Assembly (NCBI GenBank): GCA_025361735.1
Contig: JANYKD010000563.1
Span: 1 to 61,059, forward strand
Length of the DNA stretch: 61,059 bases
Source of the DNA: Phycisphaerales bacterium
GTDB lineage: Bacteria > Planctomycetota > Phycisphaerae > Tepidisphaerales > Tepidisphaeraceae
Reading direction: 5' to 3'
This document shows, in pieces, positions 28,520 to 36,980 of this stretch (positions within the stretch are counted from its first letter, which is position 1; each line of letters opens with the position of its first letter). The position numbers and the translations under genes were made by a program. The notes under the pieces were generated by a model, which was given only the letters and a program-made list of their open reading frames with translations, did not search any database and had not been told where the DNA came from.

Positions 28520-29359
28520 ATGAAACGTCGTTGTGTCGCTCGGATCGCCACCTCCTTCCACTTCGTGCCTTCGTGCCTCCGTGCCTTCGTGCCTTTCCTT
28601 GTCCTCGCCGCCATCGTCCCCGCCACATTCGCCGCCGAACTCGTCAAGGCCAAGGACGGCTCGGGGGCGTACGGCTACGATGACACCCCCGTGCTCCCCT
28701 GGTGCGGCTACCGCGTCCACGACGCCAACCGGCCATATCCCAAGAAAGTCGATCCGGGTCCGGCCCCGGCGCCTGCTCCGATTCCCTCCGACGCCATCGT
28801 GCTCTTCGACGGCAAGAACCTCGACCAGTGGCTGGCCGGCGAGAACAAGCTCGTCGACGGCTGTATCGAAGCCGGCGGCGCCGTCAGCCCGGCCACCAAG
28901 GAGAGCTTCGGGAGTTTTCAACTCCACATCGAGTGGATGCCGCCCAAGGATTTCAAGGGCCCCTGGTACAACCAGGGCAACAACGGTGTCCTGATCCATG
29001 GCCTGTACGAGATCCAGATCTTCGATTCCTACAACGAGAAGATCTACGCCGATGGCATGTCCGGTGCGATTTACGGCCAGACCCCGCCGCTGGTCAACGC
29101 CATGCGTCCTCCCGGAGAATGGGAGACCTACGACATCGCCTTCACCGCCCCCGTCTTTGACGGCGAAAGACTGGTAAAACCCGCCCGCGTCACGGTCTTT
29201 CACAACGGCATCCTTGTGCAGAACGATGAGGAGATCCACGGCCCCACCGGCCACCGGATTTTGCCCGCGTACAAGAAGCCCATCGTGAAAGGCCCGATCA
29301 TCCTTGCCGGCCACGGCTGCCCCGTCCGTTTCCGTAACATCTGGCTGCGGCCGCTCTGA
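28520..29359 (+). CDS. DUF1080 (3-keto-disaccharide hydrolase-like) protein
   Basis: SDAIVLFDGKNLDQWLAG...NQGNNGVLIHGLYEIQIFDSY...GAIYGQTPPLVNAMRPPGEWETYDI. Confidence 0.9.
   Translation: MKRRCVARIATSFHFVPSCLRAFVPFLVLAAIVPATFAAELVKAKDGSGAYGYDDTPVLPWCGYRVHDANRPYPKKVDPGPAPAPAPIPSDAIVLFDGKNLDQWLAGENKLVDGCIEAGGAVSPATKESFGSFQLHIEWMPPKDFKGPWYNQGNNGVLIHGLYEIQIFDSYNEKIYADGMSGAIYGQTPPLVNAMRPPGEWETYDIAFTAPVFDGERLVKPARVTVFHNGILVQNDEEIHGPTGHRILPAYKKPIVKGPIILAGHGCPVRFRNIWLRPL
28561..28596 (+). repeat. Octanucleotide array (CTTCGTGC)n inside the DUF1080 signal peptide
   Basis: CTTCGTGC CTTCGTGC CTCCGTGC CTTCGTGC CTTT. Confidence 0.8.
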
Positions 29360-29384
29360 GCCGCCCACACGGGTCTTTGCATGG

Positions 29385-29463
29385 AGTGCCGCCGGTGTCA
29401 CTGGCGGAATCCCACGATAGGCGAGCAATGCCAAACACCGCCCGTGAGGACACCGGCGGCACT
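29385..29463. repeat. Palindromic element, 15-bp perfect inverted repeat ends
   Basis: AGTGCCGCCGGTGTC (29385-29399) ... GACACCGGCGGCACT (29449-29463); diverged copy at about 32938-33008. Confidence 0.8.
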
Positions 29464-29529
29464 GAATGGCAGGCGACGATTCGCAGCCGCGCGTCCTTCC
29501 GCTTGACACCCATCCACACCGGGGCTATT

Positions 29530-29550
29530 ACTTAACATACTTTATTAAGT
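29530..29550. promoter_or_regulatory. Possible operator upstream of ROK regulator: ACTTAA-N9-TTAAGT
   Basis: 6-bp inverted repeat in AT-rich patch 8 bp before ATG at 29558. Confidence 0.4.
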
Positions 29551-29557
29551 GTTCCCT

Positions 29558-30730
29558 ATGGCCACGCCCTCCCATCTGCGGCAGCTCAATCAACGACGGG
29601 TGATCTACGCCCTGATGCGCCTCGGGCAGGCTTCGCGCGCGGACCTGGCGAAGGCGACCGGCTTGAGTCAGCCGACCGTCGGGAAGATTGTCGATGAGTT
29701 GGTGGGGACACATGTTGTGGATTCCGCCGATGGGACTGCCGGCGACGATGCCGGTTCGCCCCGATTGGGCCGGCCGGGGCAACTCGTCAGGCTGGATGGA
29801 CGCAGGCAGCGCTTCCTGGCGATACAACTGGGCGTCATGAACACGCGACTGGCAACGCTGCCGATCGCCGCCAGACTGGTCGACGAGTGGGACACCGAGT
29901 TCGCCACACCGTCGTCTCCCCAGGCCTGGGTGAAGGCGCTCAAGAAGGCGATGGACCACCTGCCACTACAGGGGCTGGAGGCGCTGCTGGTCAGTGTGCC
30001 CGGCGTGGTGAACGAAACCAGCGGGGACGTGCTGCTCTGTCCGAATCTGCGCTGGGCCGAGAAGATGAACCTCAACCAGATGCTCACCGGGCTCACGCCG
30101 ACGCCAATCCTGCTGGTCCAGGAGATCCGGGCGCTGGCGTTGGGGCAACTCGCCGTGGACCCGGCCGAGGGGGACTTCCTCCTCGTCGATTTTGCCGACG
30201 GTGTCGGTGGAGCGGCCGTCGTCGGCGGCAAACTGTTCACCGGTTCGGCTCCGCTGTCGGGAGAACTGGGGCACACGCCAGTGCTCGGCAACAACCGGAA
30301 ATGCGGCTGCGGCGCCGTGGGCTGCGTGGAGACACTGGTTTCCCGGCGCGGTTTACTGGCGACATTCGCCGCCGAGACCGGCCGGAATACCACTGATTGG
30401 CCGGCGCTTGTCGAGCATGTGCAGCGGCGCGGGCTCGATCCGTGGCTGATCGCTGCCCTGGAAACCGCGGCCACGACCATCGCCGGTGCGATCAACGTGC
30501 TGGGCCTGCACCGGGTGGTGATCACCGGCTCGCTGACCGAACTGCCGGACTGCGTCATGAATCACCTGGCCGACGCCGTTCGCCGAGGCGCACTGTGGGG
30601 ACGATACGGAGAAGTGCAATGCGTCGCGGCTCCGCGTCGCCGGACGGCCGGCCTCGTGTCGGTCGCGATTGACCGGTTGTTGTGTCCGGATGTCGGGAAC
30701 AGCCAGTGGTCGGTGGTCAGTGGTCAGTAG
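29558..30730 (+). CDS. ROK family transcriptional regulator
   Basis: N-terminal HTH (ASRADLAKATGLSQPTVGKIVDELV); ROK motif GHTPVLGNNRKCGCGAVGCVETLVS. Confidence 0.9.
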   Translation: MATPSHLRQLNQRRVIYALMRLGQASRADLAKATGLSQPTVGKIVDELVGTHVVDSADGTAGDDAGSPRLGRPGQLVRLDGRRQRFLAIQLGVMNTRLATLPIAARLVDEWDTEFATPSSPQAWVKALKKAMDHLPLQGLEALLVSVPGVVNETSGDVLLCPNLRWAEKMNLNQMLTGLTPTPILLVQEIRALALGQLAVDPAEGDFLLVDFADGVGGAAVVGGKLFTGSAPLSGELGHTPVLGNNRKCGCGAVGCVETLVSRRGLLATFAAETGRNTTDWPALVEHVQRRGLDPWLIAALETAATTIAGAINVLGLHRVVITGSLTELPDCVMNHLADAVRRGALWGRYGEVQCVAAPRRRTAGLVSVAIDRLLCPDVGNSQWSVVSGQ

Positions 30731-30759
30731 TTGGGATTTTGAAATTGCGATTTCAGATT
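30704..30759. repeat. Heptanucleotide array overlapping the ROK stop codon
   Basis: CAGTGGT CGGTGGT CAGTGGT CAGTAGT TGGGATT TTGAAAT TGCGATT TCAGATT; encodes C-terminal SQWSVVSGQ. Confidence 0.85.
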
Positions 30760-30830
30760 GACAATGAATAGAAGTTGAAGGACAGTGACGATACGGTTCA
30801 GTGGGCGATTGACATCATAAGGAGTACACG

Positions 30831-31823
30831 ATGAAACGAGGACTTGGATTGTGGCTGACGGGCGCGGTGGCGCTTGCATTGGGAATGGGGTTGCTGGTGT
30901 CCTGTAAGGACGACACCGCCAAGAAGGACCCGGGCGCTACAGGCGGCAAGAAGAAACTGGTGGTTGGTTTCTCGCAAATCGGGGCCGAGTCGGCCTGGCG
31001 GACAGCCAACACCGATTCGATCAAGGCCGAAGCTGAGAAGCGCGGCATCGAGTTGAAGTTCGCCGACGCCCAGCAGAAGCAGCAGAACCAGATCGGCGCC
31101 ATTCGCGCATTCATCACGCAGAAGGTGGACGTGATCGCCTTCTCGCCGGTCGTGGAGACCGGCTGGGAGCAAGTGCTCAAGGAAGCCAAGGCGGCCGGAA
31201 TTCCGGTTGTGCTGTCGGATCGCGCCGTGAAGGCCGACGACTCGCTCTACGTGGCGTTCCTCGGCGCTGACTTCATCGAAGAAGGCCGCCGCGCCGGCAC
31301 ATTCCTGGCCAAGGCCACCGGCGGCAAGGCTCAGATCGCCGAACTGCGCGGCACGCCGGGTTCGGCTCCGGAGCTTGATCGCGCCAAGGGTTTCCGCGAG
31401 GCGATCGAGAAGTATCCGGACATGAAGATCATCAAGTCGCAGACGGGCAACTTCGAGCGGGCCAAAGGCAAGGAAGCCATGGAAGCGTTCCTGAAGAGTC
31501 CTGAAGGCGCGCAGATTACCGCGCTGTATGCCCACAACGACGACATGGCGTTGGGAGCCATCCAGGCCATCGAAGAGGCCGGCAAGAAGCCCGGCAAGGA
31601 CATCACCATCGTCTCGATCGACGGCGTGAAGGCCGCGTTCGAGGCCATGGTCGACGGCAAACTCAACTGCACGGTCGAATGCAACCCGCTGATCGGCGCG
31701 CAGCTTTTCGACATCATCGAAAAGGTGGCCGCCAAGAAGCCCGTCGAAAAGCGGATCGTCGTCGAGGAAGGCGTCTTCGAGCAGGAGAAGGCGAAGGACG
31801 CATTGCCCACGCGGAAGTATTGA
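30831..31823 (+). CDS. Sugar ABC transporter substrate-binding lipoprotein (YtfQ/RbsB-like)
   Basis: Lipobox LLVSC; KKLVVGFSQIGAESAWRTANTDSIKAEA, DVIAFSPVVETGWEQVLKEAKAAGIPVVLSDR. Confidence 0.9.
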   Translation: MKRGLGLWLTGAVALALGMGLLVSCKDDTAKKDPGATGGKKKLVVGFSQIGAESAWRTANTDSIKAEAEKRGIELKFADAQQKQQNQIGAIRAFITQKVDVIAFSPVVETGWEQVLKEAKAAGIPVVLSDRAVKADDSLYVAFLGADFIEEGRRAGTFLAKATGGKAQIAELRGTPGSAPELDRAKGFREAIEKYPDMKIIKSQTGNFERAKGKEAMEAFLKSPEGAQITALYAHNDDMALGAIQAIEEAGKKPGKDITIVSIDGVKAAFEAMVDGKLNCTVECNPLIGAQLFDIIEKVAAKKPVEKRIVVEEGVFEQEKAKDALPTRKY

Positions 31824-31959
31824 TTCTCAAGACGAGCGAGTTGAGCGGAAGCCCCGCGAAAAAAGTATTTTCGGGAGGGCAAGGGGGTGGTCTGGAGATA
31901 AGTAATGCATCAATAAGGTATTGCGGATTTCCTGGCAGGGCAAGGGACGTAAAAAACAA

Positions 31960-32010
31960 GGTCCTTTCAGGGTCCAAATGGTGTCCCGTTGGGTCCCGTT
32001 TGGGGCCCGG
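31960..32010. repeat. Degenerate 10-11 bp tandem repeat (GGTCCCGTTTG-like)
   Basis: GGTCCTTTCAG GGTCCAAATG GTGTCCCGTTG GGTCCCGTTTG GGGCCC. Confidence 0.6.
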
Positions 32011-32016
32011 GATGCA

Positions 32017-32051
32017 GTTGCCAGTTGGTCGTTGTTAGTTGCCAGTGAAGA
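32017..32051. repeat. Heptanucleotide array, GTTGCCA-type
   Basis: GTTGCCA GTTGGTC GTTGTTA GTTGCCA GTGAAGA. Confidence 0.65.
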
Positions 32052-32162
32052 ACGCAGGAGACGAAAATGGTGCAAATTCGCGCGGTGCCGGGCGGTGGTA
32101 TCGTTCGCAAGTTGCGTATTGGAAATTGTTTACGAATCGATCGCTGCGGTCCGGGGGCGAAA

Positions 32163-32270
32163 GAATTGACATAAAACTGACCGAAAACTGGACAGGAACT
32201 GGACTGGAATTGACATGGAATTGACCGAAAGTGACATGGAAATGACCGAAACTGACATGGAATTGACGAG
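32163..32270. repeat. Tandem array with 10/11-bp (21-bp higher order) period, about 10 units
   Basis: GAATTGACATA AAACTGACCGA AAACTGGACAGG AACTGGACTGG AATTGACATGG AATTGACCGA AAGTGACATGG AAATGACCGA AACTGACATGG AATTGACGAGA. Confidence 0.8.
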
Positions 32271-32345
32271 AGCTGGCGGTCAGTCGGTGGGAATGACGAA
32301 AGTCGATGGGCGAATGACCAGAGAAGCACGAAGCACCAATGAGTC

Positions 32346-32475
32346 CGGCGCGGCAATTTTTTCGGGCACATGGAGTAGCATAGGCGTTTCGCCTGTGTCA
32401 AAGTGCTCGGACACAGCCGAGACGGCCGTGCTACTTTCATCGGCTTGGCGTTCTCCCGAAAAAATTGCCGTGCCG
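32346..32475. mobile_element. MITE-like 130-bp element with 21-bp terminal inverted repeats and inner 26-bp inverted repeat
   Basis: CGGCGCGGCAATTTTTTCGGG / CCCGAAAAAATTGCCGTGCCG (1 mismatch); AATGAGT at 32338-32344 and 32476-32482. Confidence 0.7.
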
Positions 32476-32579
32476 AATGAGTAATGAGCTCGTCGCGCGG
32501 CGGACGAGGCGGGGTGAGTTGTTAAAGAACCGGTCCGCCGGCGCCGGCCGAGAAGGCAAGCCCTCTATATATTTCGCTG

Positions 32580-32613
32580 GCGCTGCGCGCCCGGCGCGGT
32601 TGGCGCGCAGCGC
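32580..32613. repeat. Strong hairpin GCGCTGCGCGC-N12-GCGCGCAGCGC
   Basis: Perfect 11-bp inverted repeat. Confidence 0.7.
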
Positions 32614-32937
32614 TGGAGCTGCGAAAACGGGTTTGACGCTGGACAGGTGCGCTGAAAAATTCCGAATGGATTTGTATGCGCACAAGCGTTGCGCGCAGCG
32701 CGCGGGAGCGAGGCCGGTTGTTAGTTGTGAGGGATTAGAGGGTTATGGCGCATAAGGGTGGGAGAAGAGGATTGTCAAGCCGAGGGGTTGGTTGTGGGTT
32801 TATAGTGGACTTAATGATTGCATTCCGGTGGCGTGTCGGTTGGTAAGTCGCGTTTGGGGCACTGGTTATGCAATCGGAAGGCCAGCGGGGACGCTGGCCC
32901 CACTCGCGGAAATGGCGCCAGCACATGACCGCTGAAA

Positions 32938-33008
32938 GCGCCGCCAGTGCTCTTACTGGAGGAATACGGAGCAAAACCGCCCGTGGGGGTACTGCGAGGC
33001 ACTGAATG
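32938..33008. repeat. Diverged copy of the 29385 palindromic element
   Basis: GCGCCGCCAGTGCTCTTACTGGAGGAAT...AAAACCGCCCGTGGGGGTACTGCGAGGCACTGAATG aligns to the 29386-29467 element. Confidence 0.6.
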
Positions 33009-33167
33009 CGATGGGCCTGCCAGATACGACTGATCAGTACTGGTTTTGTTGACACGTCGCGGGCTGCGCTACATGATGTTCGTATCGTTCATCCGGGTTG
33101 TGCCGAGGCTTGCCGTCTTGGGGTCCGGCCGGGGTGGATTTGTGGTGATGGTCTGGAGGAGCGGGCT

Positions 33168-36100
33168 ATGTTTTCACGATTGATGGCGAAGTGGCGTCGG
33201 GGTCGATCTGCGAAGGTGGAGCGTCGGTTGCGGAATGCTGTGTGTCAGCCGCTGGAAGGGCGGGTGCTGCTGGCGCACACGATCTACGTGGATGTGAGTT
33301 CGCCGGATTCGGGGCGAGATGGAATGTCGTGGGGGAGTGCGTTTGCGGATTTGCAGTTGGCGCTGGGCGCGGCAGTGTCGGGGGACACGATCCGGGTGGC
33401 GGCTGGGACCTATAAGCCGACGGCAGGGACGAGTCGGACTATCTGCTTCCAGTTGAAGACGGGCGTGGGAATTTACGGCGGATATGCCGGGTACGGGGCG
33501 GCAGATCCGGATGCGCGGGATGTGGCGACGAATGCGTCGATTCTGTCGGGGGACATCGGTGTGGCGGGGGACAAGAGTGACAACAGCTATCATGTGGTCG
33601 TTGGAAGTGCGACGGACGGGACAGCGGTTCTCGACGGATGTACGATTACTGCGGGCTATGCCAACGATGGCACGGGCAAGGATGGGGACTATTCAGGTGG
33701 CGGGATGTACGTTTCCTCCGGCAGCCCAACACTGACCAACTGCAGTTTCCGCACGAACACAGCCGACCAGGGTGGTGGGATGTACAGTTCGTCCGGAAGT
33801 CCAACGTTGACTGGTTGCACGTTCATCGGCAATTCAGCGAGGAGCGGCGGGGGGATGCAAGTTTATTCTGGAAGCCCAACGCTGACCGGCTGCACGTTCA
33901 TCGGGAATGCCGCGGTCGATGTCATGAGTGGAGGTGGTGGAATCTCCATTGGCGGCCCGGCAACGCTAACCAATTGCTCGTTCAGCGGGAACACGGCTGA
34001 TTATTGGGGTGGTGGAATAAGTCTTTACGGCGACGCAATGCTCGTAAACTGCGCGATTAGTGGGAACACGGCTGGCTACGGTGGTGGCGTGTGTGGTCTC
34101 CACGGAATAATAAGCAATTGTATTGTCTGGGGTAACAGCGATGAAGATGGGGCAATGGAGGCGCTGTGGCGGCAGGGCGGCGGGCAGGGGACGGACAAGC
34201 GCACTGTGGCCTGGAGCGACATCCAGGGCGGTCGGGCGGGCACTGGCAATATCAATGCCGATCCGAAGTTTGTCCGCAACCCGAGTCCTGGTGCTGATGA
34301 TGTCTGGGGCACAAGCGACGATGACTACGGCGATCTTCGGCTGCGAGATGATTCTCCTTGTATTGACGCAGGGAACAATGCGGCCGTTCCCGGCGGCGTG
34401 ACTACCGACCTGGCGGGTGAGAATCGGTTCTACGATACGCCTGTGTCCGATACCGGGTCCGGAACGGCTCCGATTGTGGACATGGGCGCCTACGAGGCCC
34501 ATTTCGTAGTCGGCGCCAGTGCGGGTGGGCCGTACACGGTTATTCAGGGACAGAGCATCACCCTCAGCAGCTTCGGCGCCAGCGCCGCGGCAGGGGCGTT
34601 GCAGTACGACTGGGAGTGGAGCGGGGATGGGAAGTTCGATGATGCGACGGGAGCAAATCCGGTGTTTTCGACGGCCGGGCTGCCGCTGGCTAACGTGACG
34701 GTCTGGTTGCGGGTGACAGACGGGGCAATGAATAGTGCCGTGGCAACAACCACGGTCGCGGTCGTACCGACGGTCGTGTATGTGGATGGCAACGCAACCG
34801 GGGCGAATACCGGTGTGACCTGGGCCGATGCGTACGCGCGCCTGAGCACCGCTATGAAACAGGCGGTTGTTGGCCAGCAAATCCATGTTGCCGACGGAAC
34901 CTATACGCCCACCGGAGGCAAGGATCGCTTCGCCTCATTCCACCTCAAGAGCGGGATCGGATTGTATGGCGGCTATGCCGGATATGGCGCGGCCGATCCG
35001 AATGTCCGGGACGTGATGCTGTACCCGACGATCCTTTCGGGAAGAATTGGGACGGCCGGCTTAAGTTATCACGTGGTAGCCGGCAGTGGTGTCGATGCGA
35101 CCGCGGTTCTGGATGGATTTACGGTTATGCGGGGAGGTGCCTACGATTGGACGATTGTTGTATACACGGGAGGTTATGGCGGCGGGATGTACAACGATCA
35201 TTCCTCGCCGACGTTGATCGATTGCACGTTCAGCGGCAACTCCGCCGGCTACGGCGGCGGGATGTACAACGATCATTCGTCTCCGATGCTTGTCAACTGC
35301 ACGTTCAGCGGAAACTCGACAATCGGATTCAGCCAAGGCGATATCGTCAGAAGAGGCGGCGGCGGTGGCGGCATGTTCAACGTTCATTCCTCGCCGACGC
35401 TCGTCAACTGCACGTTCAGCGGAAACTCGTCACCCGGATTCGACGAGCGCAAGATCCTCATGGATGGTGCCGGCGGCGGAATGGACAACACCGATGATTC
35501 CTCACCGACGGTGACCAACTGCAGGTTCTACGGTAATTCGGCCGCCTATGGTGGTGGGATCTACAACGTCCAGTCTTCGCCGCGGTTGACAAATTGCCTC
35601 GTCTGGGGGAACACTGCCAGCGAAAACGGCGGTGGCATCGGCATGAATGATGCTATGTACTTCAGCAACGGGTTCCTCGCAGGCCTAGGCCCATCCACGC
35701 CTACACTGATCAACTGCACCGTCAGCCGCAACAGCGCCGGCTGGGGGGGTGGCGGAATATGGGGTTACCCACAGTCCCGGCCGACGCTGACCAATTGTAT
35801 CGTGTGGGGGAACACCGCGACGGCCAACGGTGGGCCGCAGATCGGCCCCGTCATCGCGTTCAGCGAGGCGATCGTGACCTACAGCGACATTGAGGGGGGC
35901 TGGACGGGTGCAGGAAATATCAATACCGATCCGAAATTTGTACGAGGCGCCAGTTCCGGGGCAGATGGCACATGGGGCACTGCCGACGACGATTATGGTG
36001 ACTTGAGTTTGCAGGTGGCGTCACTATGTATCGGTAGTGGCAAAAATGAGGCTGTACCGGCCGACATTACCACAGACATTGCCGGCAATGCTCGAATTCA

Positions 36101-36839
36101 ACGTGGCACGGTGGATATGGGGGCATACGAGAGCGCCCGTGAGGCGTTTCCGAGGCTGTCGATCAACGATGTTGCGGTGCAGGAAGGTGACAGCGGGACG
36201 ACCAAGATGGTTTTCACCGTGACCCTGTCGACCACGAGCACCGCGGTCATTTCAGTGGGATACGCCACCGCCAACGCCAGCGCATTGGGCAAGAAGGATT
36301 ACCTTGCTGCGAGCGGCAGCATCACCTTTGCTCCCGGGCAGAAGAGCAAGACGATCCAGGTCCTGGTTAAGGGCAATAGCATCTATGAGGCCAACAGGTT
36401 CCTGAAGTTGAACCTGAGCGGCCCTATGAACGCCAGCATCGCGGATGGGCAGGGAATCGGGACAATCATCGACGATGATGCCCCGAAGGTTCCCCGGATT
36501 GCCGTAGCCACGACGAACCCGGTGGCGACGATCAGGTCCGGGCAGGCGGGAGCAGTGACGTTTGGGTCAACACGCGTGGGCATGGCCGTGGCGACCAAGG
36601 GGTTTCGGGTGACCAACACGGGGACCGCCAACCTGATTCTCGGGAAGATCAGCGTGCCGGCCGGCTATCAACTGATGGATGGGCTGGTTGGAAAACTGGC
36701 ACCGGGGCAGTCGGATGTATTCACGATCAAGCTGCTGACCAAAAAGGTCGGGACGTATGCGGGGGTCGTGAGTTTTGGGACGAATACAGCCGGGAAGATG
36801 TTCCGGTTCTCTGTCAGCGGGACGGTGACGAAGGCGTGA
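33168..36839 (+). CDS. LEPR-XLL-type secreted beta-helix protein with PKD-like, Calx-beta and choice-of-anchor-like domains
   Basis: RLRNAVCQPLEGRVLLAHTIYVD N-terminus; two copies of GIYGGYAGYGAADP...ILSG...YHVV.GS..D.TAVLDG; Calx-beta RLSINDVAVQEGDSGTTKMVFTVTLS; RBS GGAGGA. Confidence 0.85.
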   Translation: MFSRLMAKWRRGRSAKVERRLRNAVCQPLEGRVLLAHTIYVDVSSPDSGRDGMSWGSAFADLQLALGAAVSGDTIRVAAGTYKPTAGTSRTICFQLKTGVGIYGGYAGYGAADPDARDVATNASILSGDIGVAGDKSDNSYHVVVGSATDGTAVLDGCTITAGYANDGTGKDGDYSGGGMYVSSGSPTLTNCSFRTNTADQGGGMYSSSGSPTLTGCTFIGNSARSGGGMQVYSGSPTLTGCTFIGNAAVDVMSGGGGISIGGPATLTNCSFSGNTADYWGGGISLYGDAMLVNCAISGNTAGYGGGVCGLHGIISNCIVWGNSDEDGAMEALWRQGGGQGTDKRTVAWSDIQGGRAGTGNINADPKFVRNPSPGADDVWGTSDDDYGDLRLRDDSPCIDAGNNAAVPGGVTTDLAGENRFYDTPVSDTGSGTAPIVDMGAYEAHFVVGASAGGPYTVIQGQSITLSSFGASAAAGALQYDWEWSGDGKFDDATGANPVFSTAGLPLANVTVWLRVTDGAMNSAVATTTVAVVPTVVYVDGNATGANTGVTWADAYARLSTAMKQAVVGQQIHVADGTYTPTGGKDRFASFHLKSGIGLYGGYAGYGAADPNVRDVMLYPTILSGRIGTAGLSYHVVAGSGVDATAVLDGFTVMRGGAYDWTIVVYTGGYGGGMYNDHSSPTLIDCTFSGNSAGYGGGMYNDHSSPMLVNCTFSGNSTIGFSQGDIVRRGGGGGGMFNVHSSPTLVNCTFSGNSSPGFDERKILMDGAGGGMDNTDDSSPTVTNCRFYGNSAAYGGGIYNVQSSPRLTNCLVWGNTASENGGGIGMNDAMYFSNGFLAGLGPSTPTLINCTVSRNSAGWGGGGIWGYPQSRPTLTNCIVWGNTATANGGPQIGPVIAFSEAIVTYSDIEGGWTGAGNINTDPKFVRGASSGADGTWGTADDDYGDLSLQVASLCIGSGKNEAVPADITTDIAGNARIQRGTVDMGAYESAREAFPRLSINDVAVQEGDSGTTKMVFTVTLSTTSTAVISVGYATANASALGKKDYLAASGSITFAPGQKSKTIQVLVKGNSIYEANRFLKLNLSGPMNASIADGQGIGTIIDDDAPKVPRIAVATTNPVATIRSGQAGAVTFGSTRVGMAVATKGFRVTNTGTANLILGKISVPAGYQLMDGLVGKLAPGQSDVFTIKLLTKKVGTYAGVVSFGTNTAGKMFRFSVSGTVTKA

Positions 36840-36980
36840 TTGGTCCTGCGCAACATGGTGCGCACAGATGCACACACCATGCCGGTGGGTCGCGGGCCCA
36901 CGGCGCGTGACTCACTTTGGCCGATTGATCTGGCTCGGCGAGATCAACTCGACGACGAGCATTTCACCGGGAGTGTGTCG

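Noticed and set aside
31967-32440. 157-aa ORF with repeated FRSIPCQF motif
   Set aside because: Translation of the 10-11 bp array and part of the MITE-like element; not a plausible protein.
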